Positions 1-7,531 of a stretch of 43,455 bases of DNA are shown one piece after another (position 1 is the stretch's first letter; each line of letters starts with the position of its first letter). The stretch comes from Prevotella sp. (lineage in GTDB: Bacteria > Bacteroidota > Bacteroidia > Bacteroidales > Bacteroidaceae). The DNA is taken from contig JAFVEE010000050.1 of NCBI GenBank assembly GCA_017478085.1, positions 1-43,455 on the forward strand. The letters run 5' to 3'. A model generated the notes under the pieces. That model searched no databases and was not told the DNA's origin. It was given only the letters and a program-made list of their open reading frames with translations. A program made the translations under genes and the position numbers.

Positions 1-124
1 AGGGCAAAAGCGCACCTACCGTCTTGATGCTTTTGCCCTTACAGGGCGTAAGCTGCGCACCACATTTACCCAGGGCGATGCCCTGGGCTGGGGGCTTTCT
101 GGCCTTTCAGGCCGTCTTTGCGGA
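1..124. repeat. Cluster of short intergenic palindromes
   Basis: Three hairpin-forming sequences lie in a row: 11-bp arms at 1-11 and 29-39 (agggcaaaagc / gcttttgccct), an 8-bp-arm palindrome at 69-87 (cccagggc / gccctggg), and ggcc-tttca-ggcc at 101-113. No ORF with coding character covers them. They look like interspersed palindromic repeats of a Bacteroidales genome; any terminator role for a gene upstream of the window cannot be judged. Confidence 0.6.
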
Positions 125-180
125 GCTTGCGAAAGTTGAATAAACTATCCATAATACTACTATAAAAAAATGATTGATTA

Positions 181-351
181 TTAACTGAAAATAGATCCGA
201 TTCCGCAGAGAATCATTGCGAAGAACATAAATATGAAGATGCCTATGAAATAAGCCAGGATAGTTGACCCGATAAATCCTAAGAAGCTATCAGAATGATA
301 GATTTCCTCACCTCTCTTGTTAACCATTGTGTAACGAGTTTTTGTTTCCAT
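181..351 (-). CDS. Small single-pass membrane protein, 56 aa, unknown function
   Basis: Complete small ORF with an ATG at 351 and TAA at 181-183. The N-terminal half is hydrophilic (METKTRYTMVNKRGEEIYHS) and the C-terminal half is one strongly hydrophobic helix at about residues 23-52, rich in Ile, Phe and Gly. A plausible promoter lies upstream at 484-513. The charged head and single helix suggest a small inner-membrane protein, but I do not recognise the family. Its neighbours are repeats and a truncated toxin-like ORF, so it may belong to a degraded accessory region. Confidence rests on the clean start, stop and membrane-protein composition, not on homology. Confidence 0.55.
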   Translation of the reverse strand: METKTRYTMVNKRGEEIYHSDSFLGFIGSTILAYFIGIFIFMFFAMILCGIGSIFS

Positions 352-483
352 AACGTTGAAATTTTAAATTGTTATTAATGTTTGTTTCTACCCTTTATGA
401 CAAAAACTCTTGAAAGGTTAACAACTTATTGAAAAAAAATGCGCTACAGACAATTCTATGACTAATACCAGCAAAAGTATTAT

Positions 484-513
484 CAAAAGTAGGAAAAACA
501 GAATCAAAACAAA
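484..513 (-). promoter_or_regulatory. Bacteroidales-type promoter for the 56-aa membrane protein
   Basis: On the minus strand, -7 element TACTTTTG (484-491) lies 18 nt from a TTTG -33 element (510-513). A second TACTTTTG copy is at 472-479. The predicted transcript leads into the small gene starting at 351. Confidence 0.45.
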
Positions 514-529
514 CATTTTCTCCAATTAA

Positions 530-561
530 TTTGGATTATTGGAGAAAATTACCTACCTTTG
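530..561 (+). promoter_or_regulatory. Strong plus-strand promoter with no sense gene downstream
   Basis: TTTG (530-533), 20-nt spacer, TACCTTTG (554-561) followed by CATCG matches the best promoters in this window. No convincing plus-strand ORF follows before virE, which has its own promoter at 1341. The transcript would contain the hairpin at 593-624 and run antisense to the ORF at 633-899. Confidence 0.55.
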
Positions 562-592
562 CATCGCTCATCTGTAAGCAGAAGGAGTTTCG

Positions 593-624
593 GGGCTCGG
601 TATATCATGACATATATCGAGCCC
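593..624 (+). other. Hairpin in the leader of an orphan transcript
   Basis: Arms gggctcg (593-599) and cgagccc (618-624), with further pairing between tatat and atata inside. No U-tract follows on either strand, so a simple intrinsic terminator is unlikely. It begins about 25 nt after the predicted start site of the 530-561 promoter. Confidence 0.4.
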
Positions 625-632
625 TGCGTATG

Positions 633-899
633 CTATAATATCTCATCCATCTTCGACACCAACTTCTTCTTTATCTGCTTTTCTCCATATTCCTTATTAA
701 GATAGTAAGCAGTTAATAGATAGTAAGCTTCACCATTACGAGTCTGTGGTTCCAAGACAATAACATACTTTCGTGTCTTATTGTAAATGTATGTCCTTAC
801 CACATTCATTCGCTTACGCTGGTTACGCTCACTGACACTAAAAATCACGATGTCGCTGTCAGTCACTTTCTCTTCAACGTGCGGTTTTATCCAATGCAA
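633..899 (-). CDS. Probable 5'-truncated nuclease-toxin-like protein
   Basis: The frame reads 88 aa from a TTG at 899. Residues around 'RTYIYNKTRKYVIVLE' and 'AYYLLTAYYLNKEYGEKQI' resemble the small phage/polymorphic-toxin RNase fold of the PBECR (Barnase-EndoU-ColicinE5-RelE-like) group; this is from memory of the pattern and tentative. Coding character continues upstream of the TTG (reading ...YDRYRSER-LHWIKPH) until a TAG at 942-944, with no ATG in that stretch. The gene therefore probably lost its N-terminal part and may be a remnant. No immunity gene is adjacent. The plus-strand promoter at 530-561 would make antisense RNA to it. Confidence 0.4.
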   Translation of the reverse strand: MHWIKPHVEEKVTDSDIVIFSVSERNQRKRMNVVRTYIYNKTRKYVIVLEPQTRNGEAYYLLTAYYLNKEYGEKQIKKKLVSKMDEIL

Positions 900-944
900 A
901 CGTTCAGAACGGTATCGGTCATAGATGGAGCAATCGCGATACTA

Positions 945-1340
945 AGCTTCTATTTAAAAGTTTCGGGTTGCAAAATGCACTTTCTAATTTTAGAAGTTTT
1001 TTGAATACAGATTTAGCTTCCACTTCCACAAAGAGCACCAGAATGCTTGTATTTATCAACATTTTAAGTAGTGGAAGATATTTGTTTCGCTTCCACGCAT
1101 ACTGTTTTGGTTCCAGAGAGAATGACGGGTTCGTGAACTGACGCTCTAATAAGGCATCGATTGCATTCTAATATAGGCTGGATTCCAATGGAATATAGGC
1201 TGGATTCCAATGGAAAAGAGGCTGGATTGTGGGTGGAAGTGGGGTGGATGCGAAATATTGCGGTTCCACTTCTGAAATAACGATATATGCAATAGGTTTT
1301 GGAAATTTAGTGGAAGCGGAAGCGAATTGCTGAAAAAAGA
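945..1340. other. AT-rich intergenic region with reiterated TTCCA/TGGAA motifs
   Basis: No gene is visible on either strand. The sequence carries many TTCCAC or GTGGAA motifs in both orientations (for example near 1019-1027, 1069-1075, 1091-1096, 1231-1236, 1264-1269 and 1310-1316), plus the tandem repeats at 1171-1236. It lies just upstream of the virE promoter. Clustered motifs of this kind can be protein-binding sites or an origin, but nothing here proves either. Confidence 0.4.
1171..1236. repeat. 22-bp tandem repeat, two perfect copies plus a degenerate third
   Basis: The units at 1171-1192 and 1193-1214 are identical; their core is ggctggattccaatgga. A third, diverged copy follows from 1215 (aaagaggctggattgtggg). 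The 22-bp period is about two helical turns, so the copies would present the same DNA face. The array ends about 105 bp before the virE promoter. Confidence 0.7.
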
Positions 1341-1372
1341 TTTGGAGTGGTAGGGAAAATTTTGTATCTTTG
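1341..1372 (+). promoter_or_regulatory. virE-family gene promoter
   Basis: TTTG (1341-1344), 20-nt spacer, TATCTTTG (1365-1372), then the ATG at 1404. A purine-rich stretch, aaagggagacgaaagg, precedes the start codon. Confidence 0.7.
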
Positions 1373-1403
1373 CACTTGAAAAACTATAAAGGGAGACGAA
1401 AGG

Positions 1404-3461
1404 ATGATTACAAAAGTGACTTTGATACGCAAGAGACGGGACGGCGCTGAGACCTACGTGCGCGTTCCGATAGAGGAGGTGATCGGGATGATTCGCTCGG
1501 GACGGCTGCGCGACGGGCGCGAGATGACGGCGGTGGACGACAGGCCGCTGGTGTGCTTCGCCTCGGAAATCAGGAAGACGGGGGGACAGCTGGTGGAGAC
1601 GGGAATCAACGGACTGGTGCTACTGGAGGTGAACAACCTGCCCGACCGCGAGACGGCCTGCCAGCTGAGGCGGGAGGCGGCGGGCGTGCCCTTCACGATG
1701 CTGGCCTTCGTGGGGGCCAGCGGGCGCAGCGTGAAGATTGTGTGCCAGACCGACGAGCCCACCGACTGGCGCAACCCCGAGGGCTATGACCGCGAGGAGC
1801 TGGAGCGCTTCCAGCTGAACGCCTACGCCAAGCTGCACTATGTGTACTCCACACAGCTGGCCGTGCGCGTGGACAACATCGCCCCGACGCTGCGCACGGC
1901 CTGCCGGCTGAGCCACGATGCCGACCTGTACTACAACGAGTGGTCGGAGCATATTGTGGCCTCGCCCTACGAGCAGTCGGCTGAGCGGCTGTCGCGCACG
2001 GCCCGCAAGGCCGGGCCGATGGGCGATGACGGCAAGACCATACCCGGCCTGTCGGCGATGGCCTCGATGCTGCGCGAGTATCAGGCCTGCAAGCAGGACG
2101 CGCTGGAGCAGTGCCGACTGGACGAGGAGGCCGACTTCGTGCCCCACCTGCTTGAGGTGCTGGCCTACAACTGCCACGAGAGCGGGCTGCAGGAGGGCTT
2201 CGCCGTGAAGCAGACGCTCTTCGACCCAAGGCTGAACGGCGACCGCGACCTGGTGCAGACGGTGTTTGACTCGCAGTACAGCAAGACGCTGAAGCGCCTG
2301 TGGCCGCTGAAGCACGTGAAGCCCTCGCAGCTGCTCACGTTCAAGACCGAGGCCTTCCTGCACTCGCGCTACGAGCTGCGCAAGAACGTGATGACGGGCG
2401 TGGCCCAGTACCGTGAGAACGACGGCTACGACTACCGCTTCCGCGACCTGACGCGCGAGGTGATGAACACCATGTCGATACAGGCACTGAAGGCGGGGCT
2501 GGACTCGTGGGACAAGGACATCAAGCGCTACATCGAGTCGACGATGATACCCGAGTTTGACCCCGTGAACGACTGGCTGGAGCGGCTGCCCCGCTGGGAT
2601 GGCTGCGACCGAGTGGGCGAGCTGGCGGGCCGCGTGAAGACCGACAACGCGTACTGGGCGGGCGACTTCCGCATCTGGATGCGCTCGATGGTGGCCCACT
2701 GGATGGGCAAGGACCGCGACCACGGCAATGCCATCGTGCCGCTGCTCATAGGGCCGCAGGGCTGCGGCAAGTCGACCTTCTGCGGCATGCTGCTGCCGCC
2801 CGAGCTGCGCGAGTACTACAACGACAAGATAGACTTCAAGAACGACACGGCGGTGAACCTGGGTCTCTCGTCGTTCGCACTGATCAACATCGACGAGTTC
2901 GACGCGCTGAGCCGCAGTCAGCAGCCGCTGCTGAAGCATCTCGTCTCGAAGTCGGACGTGAAGATGCGCCCGCCCTACGGCAAGGCCTACGAGCAGCGTC
3001 GCCGCTATGCCTCGTTCATCGCCACGACCAACAACGCCCAGCCGCTGCCCGACGACAAGACGGGCTCGCGCCGCTTTGTGTGCACGGTGGTCAGGGGTAC
3101 GATCGACACGCTGACGCCCATAGACTACCCCCAGCTGTACGCCCAGCTGAAGGCCGAGATAGACCGGGGCGACCGCTACTGGATGGACGATGCCGACAAC
3201 AGCCGCATCATTGAGCAGAACCGCCAGTTCGAGCCGGTGGTGAGCTTCGAGCAGATGATCAGTCAGACGTTCTGCCCTTCGGCCAATGGCGAAGAGCTGT
3301 CGGTGGCCGACATCGTGAAGGTGCTGAACGAGCGCTACGCCCACTTCCACATCAGCAAGCGCACCAACTCTGACGTTGGGCGGGCACTGAACGCGCTGGG
3401 CTACCGGCCCCGCAAGACCAACACCTGCCAGATGTACGGGCTGGCCATCAACCCTCGCTAA
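1404..3461 (+). CDS. VirE-family protein (BT4734-like N-terminus plus SF3-type P-loop NTPase)
   Basis: A 685-aa primase/helicase-like protein typical of Bacteroidales accessory DNA. Residues about 45-190 match the BT4734-like N-terminal module (pattern 'FVGASGRSVKIV' near 103-114). The VirE P-loop domain spans about 385-600: Walker A GPQGCGKST near 449, Walker B 'ALINIDEFD' near 493, and a sensor-like 'ATTNN' near 540. The C-terminal 75 residues fit the small winged-helix-like DUF3874 module. Such proteins are thought to act in replication of mobile elements; the exact reaction is not established. It stands alone with its own promoter, between AT-rich repeats and a long palindrome. Where I expect an acidic DxD-like motif the sequence has 'LLEVNNLPD', so the primase-like site may be altered. 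Confidence 0.85.
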   Translation: MITKVTLIRKRRDGAETYVRVPIEEVIGMIRSGRLRDGREMTAVDDRPLVCFASEIRKTGGQLVETGINGLVLLEVNNLPDRETACQLRREAAGVPFTMLAFVGASGRSVKIVCQTDEPTDWRNPEGYDREELERFQLNAYAKLHYVYSTQLAVRVDNIAPTLRTACRLSHDADLYYNEWSEHIVASPYEQSAERLSRTARKAGPMGDDGKTIPGLSAMASMLREYQACKQDALEQCRLDEEADFVPHLLEVLAYNCHESGLQEGFAVKQTLFDPRLNGDRDLVQTVFDSQYSKTLKRLWPLKHVKPSQLLTFKTEAFLHSRYELRKNVMTGVAQYRENDGYDYRFRDLTREVMNTMSIQALKAGLDSWDKDIKRYIESTMIPEFDPVNDWLERLPRWDGCDRVGELAGRVKTDNAYWAGDFRIWMRSMVAHWMGKDRDHGNAIVPLLIGPQGCGKSTFCGMLLPPELREYYNDKIDFKNDTAVNLGLSSFALINIDEFDALSRSQQPLLKHLVSKSDVKMRPPYGKAYEQRRRYASFIATTNNAQPLPDDKTGSRRFVCTVVRGTIDTLTPIDYPQLYAQLKAEIDRGDRYWMDDADNSRIIEQNRQFEPVVSFEQMISQTFCPSANGEELSVADIVKVLNERYAHFHISKRTNSDVGRALNALGYRPRKTNTCQMYGLAINPR

Positions 3462-3500
3462 AGTTTACCACCCTTTGCACAGCCGATGCCGTAGGCATCT

Positions 3501-3700
3501 GATAGGGGTAGCCAGTCATGCAGCCGTGCCGTAGGTACGGCGAAATGGCTGGTAAACAGGCGGCGGTAGCCTGCGTGCCTTTAGGTACGCGACAGAGGCA
3601 GAGGGTTATCGCGTACCTAAAGGCACGCTTCCCTATGCCATCTTTGCACCAGCCATTTCGCCGTACCTACGGCACGGCTGCATGGCTGGCTACCCCTATC
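3501..3700. repeat. Long nested palindrome (200 bp), copy 1
   Basis: Outer arms 3501-3553 and 3648-3700 are inverted complements over 53 bp with one mismatch. Inside them sit perfect 20-bp arms at 3573-3592 and 3609-3628 (gcgtgcctttaggtacgcga and its complement). A closely related sequence occurs in the opposite orientation at 43323-43455. It fills the gap between virE and the convergent phosphodiesterase gene. It could fold into a very long hairpin in RNA or a cruciform in DNA and could stop transcription from both sides. It encodes no transposase; a MITE-like or REP-like element is the best description. Confidence 0.85.
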
Positions 3701-3766
3701 AAGCCCTTACTGGTCATGCTTTCGCCGTAGTTTATGAAGGCGGGAAAGTTCAGAATCCTCAGTTCT

Positions 3767-5821
3767 CTATTTCTTCAGCTCCGGGTAGCTGATGCGGGTG
3801 TGGTAGATGGTCTTCAGCTTCTCGATGAGGACGGTCTTGGCGTAGGCAATGTCGCGGAAGGTGATGGGACACTCGCGGAAGTAGCCGTCGGCCAGCATGC
3901 CGTCGATAATGCGGTTGACCAGCTGGCGGATGGTCTGCTCGGTGTAGTCGGGCAGCGAGCGCGAGGCGGCCTCTACGGCATCGGCCATCATGAGGATGGC
4001 CTGCTCCTTGGTGAAGGGGTTGGGGCCGGGGTAGGTGAAGAGCAGCTCGTCGATCTGCTCGTCGGGGTGCTCGTTCTTCCACTTCACGAAGAAATACTTG
4101 GCCTTGCCCAGGCCGTGGTGGGTGGATATGAAGTCGCGTATGACGCCGGGCAGGTTGTACTTGTCGGCCAGCTTCAGGCCCTCGGTCACGTGGCTGATGA
4201 TCATCTGCGCGCTCTCGATGCACGACAGCTGCTCGTGGGGGTTGATGCCGCCCGACTGGTTCTCGGTGAAGTAGATGGGGTTGACCGTCTTGCCAATGTC
4301 GTGGTAGAGGGCGCCCGTGCGCACCAGCTGGGCCTTGGCCCCTATCTTGCGGGCTATCTCGGCGGCCAGGTTGCCCACCTGTATGCTGTGCTGGAAGGTG
4401 CCGGGGGCCACCTCGCTCATGCGGCGCAGCAGCTCCTTGTTCATATCGCTGAGCTCAATGAGCGTGATGTTAGACGTGTAGCCGAAGGCCTTCTCCAGAA
4501 TGTAGAGCAGGGGGTAGCAGCAGAACAGGATGAGGCCGCAGGCCAGCAGGTAGTAGTACTCGTAGCGGTCAATCTGGCTCCAGCTGCTGGTGCTGATGAG
4601 GTTCAGGGCCAGGTTCATAAGGCAGCTGGCGGCGGTGACGATGGCAGCCGTCCAGAACAGCTGCGAGCGGCTGCTCAGGTCGCGCAGCGAGAGGATGGCG
4701 GCAAGGCCGGCCGTGAGCTCTACGGCGATGAAGTCGAGCGGGTAGTGCAGCGTGCAGGCGCAGGTGAGCACCAGCACGACATGGGCCATGAAGGCGGTGC
4801 GCGAGTCCATGAACACACGGATGAAGATGGGCACCATGGCAAAGGGGATGATGAACACGTGGAGCAGGCTGTGGCCCACGAGCAGCGAGGTGAGCACCGA
4901 GAAGATGATGATGAGCGAATAGAGCAGGCCCAGGGAGCGCAGCTTGTCGAAGTAGTCGGCGCGGAAGATGCTGATGAAGAGGGTGAAGCCGGTGATGAGC
5001 AGCAGCACGTAGAGCACCTCGCCCAGCACGGTGGTGCTGAGCTGCGAGCGCTCCTGGTGGCGCTTGTCGCTCTCGCGCAGGAACGACTGCAGGACGAGGT
5101 ACTTCTGCTCGTCGACGATGGTGCCGCGGTCGATGATCTTCTCGCCGCGCTGCACCCGTCCGCTGGCGCGGGGCACGCTGGCCAGCAGCTCCTGGCGGCT
5201 CATCTCGCTGCGCTCGCGGTCGTAGATGAGGTTTGGCTCGATATAGTCGTTCAGATTCAGCGACTGCACGGCCTCGCGGTGCTTCACCAGGGCGGGGTCG
5301 CCCACCAGCTGCTCGTAGGCCTGCACGGCGGTGAGCGTCTTGTAGGCCCGGATGCTCACGGCGGTCTTCTCGTCGACCACCCGCAGCATGCGGGTGGTGT
5401 CGGTCTCGCTGCCCAGGGGCTCCTTCGTGTCGACGATGCCCTGGTGGTAGAGCGAGCGCAGGCGGTTGGCAATGATGCTCTTATAGTCGGCCGAGAGCAG
5501 GGGCAGGCCGCTGGCATAGTCCTGCAGGAAGCGGCGCACGTTGGTGGCGTCCTTGCCTTTGTCGATGGTGTAGTAGGGCTGGTAGTCGCGCATCACGCTG
5601 TCCATCTCGGCCTGCACCACCTGGTCGCTCTTGTAGACGGTGAAGTCGAAGGGTGCCGTAATGTCGGCATAGCGCCAGGGGGTGTTTTTCTCGAACTTCA
5701 GCGTGAGGTGCGTGTCGCGCGGCATGACCCACACAATGATGGCCACGGTGGCCAGGATGATGGCCGTGCGATTCAGAATATCGCGCCACGTAAGGTCTAT
5801 TTTCAGGTTGAAACTGCTCAT
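3767..5821 (-). CDS. 7TM-HD (PgpH-type) membrane phosphodiesterase, probably c-di-AMP
   Basis: 684 aa with the architecture of PgpH/7TMR-HDED proteins: an N-terminal membrane anchor (about 17-33), an extracytoplasmic region (about 45-270), several membrane helices (about 285-460), and a cytoplasmic HD domain. HD metal ligands are visible as 'FQHSIQVGNLA' near 476, 'YHDIGK' near 507, and 'THHGLGKAKYFF' near 568. Known PgpH proteins hydrolyse cyclic di-AMP, so this gene probably sets c-di-AMP levels; the substrate is inferred. It is divergent from gltX and has its own promoter at 5850-5881. Its 3' end abuts the long palindrome, which may terminate it. Confidence 0.88.
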   Translation of the reverse strand: MSSFNLKIDLTWRDILNRTAIILATVAIIVWVMPRDTHLTLKFEKNTPWRYADITAPFDFTVYKSDQVVQAEMDSVMRDYQPYYTIDKGKDATNVRRFLQDYASGLPLLSADYKSIIANRLRSLYHQGIVDTKEPLGSETDTTRMLRVVDEKTAVSIRAYKTLTAVQAYEQLVGDPALVKHREAVQSLNLNDYIEPNLIYDRERSEMSRQELLASVPRASGRVQRGEKIIDRGTIVDEQKYLVLQSFLRESDKRHQERSQLSTTVLGEVLYVLLLITGFTLFISIFRADYFDKLRSLGLLYSLIIIFSVLTSLLVGHSLLHVFIIPFAMVPIFIRVFMDSRTAFMAHVVLVLTCACTLHYPLDFIAVELTAGLAAILSLRDLSSRSQLFWTAAIVTAASCLMNLALNLISTSSWSQIDRYEYYYLLACGLILFCCYPLLYILEKAFGYTSNITLIELSDMNKELLRRMSEVAPGTFQHSIQVGNLAAEIARKIGAKAQLVRTGALYHDIGKTVNPIYFTENQSGGINPHEQLSCIESAQMIISHVTEGLKLADKYNLPGVIRDFISTHHGLGKAKYFFVKWKNEHPDEQIDELLFTYPGPNPFTKEQAILMMADAVEAASRSLPDYTEQTIRQLVNRIIDGMLADGYFRECPITFRDIAYAKTVLIEKLKTIYHTRISYPELKK

Positions 5822-5849
5822 CTTGGTGCCTTGTTTGTACTTTTGATGG

Positions 5850-5881
5850 CAAAATTAGTGATTATTTTGCAGAAAGCCAAC
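5850..5881 (-). promoter_or_regulatory. Promoter of the 7TM-HD phosphodiesterase gene
   Basis: On the minus strand, TAATTTTG (5850-5857) lies 20 nt from a TTG -33 core (5878-5880). It is divergent from the gltX promoter. Confidence 0.55.
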
Positions 5882-5901
5882 GGTTCTTAGTAAAAATTTC
5901 G

Positions 5902-5909
5902 TATCTTTG
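5902..5909 (+). promoter_or_regulatory. gltX -7 promoter element
   Basis: TATCTTTG followed by CACG, 26 nt before the gltX start codon. No good TTTG is found at the usual distance upstream, so only the -7 element is well supported. Confidence 0.5.
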
Positions 5910-5934
5910 CACGCAAAATTGAACAAAACATATC

Positions 5935-7464
5935 ATGACAGAGAGAAAAGTGAGGGTGCGCTTTGCACCCAGTCCCACGGGACCGTTGCATATTGGCGGC
6001 GTGCGCACCGCCCTGTATAACTACCTGTTTGCCCGCCAGCACGGCGGCGACCTGGTGTTCCGCATCGAGGACACCGACACCACCCGCTTCGTGCCCCAGG
6101 CCGAGGCCTACATCATCGAGGCCTTCAAGTGGTTAGGCATCAAGTTCGACGAGGGCGTGTCGTTCGGTGGCCAGTATGGCCCCTATCGGCAGAGCGAGCG
6201 CCGCGACATATATAAGAGGTACGTGAAGCAGCTGCTCGACGACGGCAAGGCCTACATAGCCTTCGACACGCCGCAGGAGCTGGAGCAGAAGCGGCAGGAG
6301 ATAGAGAACTTCCAGTACGACAACAAGACGCGCCAGCAGATGCGCAACTCGCTCACCCTGCCCAAGGAGGAGGTGCAGCAGCTCATCAGCGAGGGCCATC
6401 AGTACGTGGTGCGCTTCAAGATAGATGCCGGACAGGAGGTGCTGGTCGACGATATGATTCGCGGCGAGGTGCGCGTGAAGAGCGACATCCTCGACGACAA
6501 GGTGCTCTACAAGAGTGCCGACGAGCTGCCCACCTACCACCTGGCCAACATCGTGGACGACCACCTGATGGAGATCACCCACGTGATTCGTGGCGAGGAG
6601 TGGCTGCCTTCGGCCCCGCTCCACGTGCTGCTCTACCAGGCCTTCGGCTGGCAGGACACCATGCCCCGCTTTGCCCACCTGCCGCTGCTGCTGAAGCCCG
6701 ACGGCAAGGGCAAGCTGAGCAAGCGCGACGGCGACCGCCTGGGCTTCCCCGTGTTTCCGCTCGACTGGCACGGCACCGACAAGAAGACGGGCGAGCCCGT
6801 GTTCTGCAGCGGCTATCGCGAGCAGGGCTACTTCCCCGAGGCGGTGGTCAACTTCCTGGCCCTCCTGGGCTGGAACCCCGGCACGGAGCAGGAGCTCTTC
6901 ACGCTCGACGAGCTGGTGCCCGTGTTCGACATTACGAAGTGCTCGAAGGCCGGTGCCAAGTTTGCCTATGAGAAGGGCATCTGGTTCAACCACGAGTATA
7001 TCCTGAAGAAGAGCGCCGAGGAGATTGCGGCCATCTGGGAGCCCGAGTGCCGCGAGCACGGCGTGAAGGACTCGCTGGAGCGCATCACGCAGGTGGTGGC
7101 TATGATGAAGGATCGCGTCAGCTTCGTCAAGGAGCTGTGGTCCCTGTGCTCGTTCTTCTTCGAGGCCCCCACGCAGTACGACGAGAAGACGGCCAAGAAG
7201 CGCTGGAAGGAAGACTCGGCCAGCGTGCTCAGCGAGCTGTGCACCGTGCTGGAAGGCATCGACGACTTCTCCTTGGAGAACCAGGAGCAGATTGTGCACC
7301 AGTGGATAGAGAGCAAGGAGCTGAAGCTGGGCAACGTGATGAACGCCTGGCGCCTGGCTCTCGTGGGCGAGGGCAAGGGCCCCGGCATGTTCGACATCTC
7401 GGCCTTCTTAGGCAAGGAGGAGACGATACGCCGCACCCGCAAGGCCTGCGAGGTTTTGGGGTAA
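5935..7464 (+). CDS. gltX: Glutamyl-tRNA synthetase
   Basis: 509-aa class I synthetase that charges tRNA(Glu) with glutamate in the cytoplasm. The HIGH-type signature is at '[11 protein letters not shown]' (residues 12-22), 'FRIEDTD' follows near 42-48, and the KMSKS-type loop '[10 protein letters not shown]' is near 258-267. Length and motif spacing are normal for bacterial GluRS; the C-terminal 150 residues form the anticodon-binding part. It is probably co-transcribed with waaA, which starts 67 nt downstream after a short-period repeat. Confidence 0.97.
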   Translation: MTERKVRVRFAPSPTGPLHIGGVRTALYNYLFARQHGGDLVFRIEDTDTTRFVPQAEAYIIEAFKWLGIKFDEGVSFGGQYGPYRQSERRDIYKRYVKQLLDDGKAYIAFDTPQELEQKRQEIENFQYDNKTRQQMRNSLTLPKEEVQQLISEGHQYVVRFKIDAGQEVLVDDMIRGEVRVKSDILDDKVLYKSADELPTYHLANIVDDHLMEITHVIRGEEWLPSAPLHVLLYQAFGWQDTMPRFAHLPLLLKPDGKGKLSKRDGDRLGFPVFPLDWHGTDKKTGEPVFCSGYREQGYFPEAVVNFLALLGWNPGTEQELFTLDELVPVFDITKCSKAGAKFAYEKGIWFNHEYILKKSAEEIAAIWEPECREHGVKDSLERITQVVAMMKDRVSFVKELWSLCSFFFEAPTQYDEKTAKKRWKEDSASVLSELCTVLEGIDDFSLENQEQIVHQWIESKELKLGNVMNAWRLALVGEGKGPGMFDISAFLGKEETIRRTRKACEVLG

Positions 7465-7531
7465 GGCCCATTAGACCCATAAGACCTATAGGCCCTATAA
7501 GACAAATAAGCCCAATAAGACCCATTACCTG
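7465..7531 (+). repeat. Short-period degenerate repeat between gltX and waaA
   Basis: The whole spacer is built from variants of 'cccataagac' (for example acccataagacc, ccctataagac, gcccaataagaccc). It begins at the gltX stop and runs to the waaA start. It carries no ORF and no clear ribosome-binding site; variable copy number between strains would be expected. Confidence 0.6.

Noticed and set aside
609-710. 33-codon plus-strand ORF after the orphan promoter
   Set aside because: No ribosome-binding site at a usable distance, it overlaps the antisense gene, and the composition is not protein-like.
3518-3730. 70-aa ORF across the long palindrome, and a similar frame at 43222-43449
   Set aside because: Both are open only because the palindrome and 65-bp repeats lack stops in one frame. 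They read as repeat translation, with no start context.
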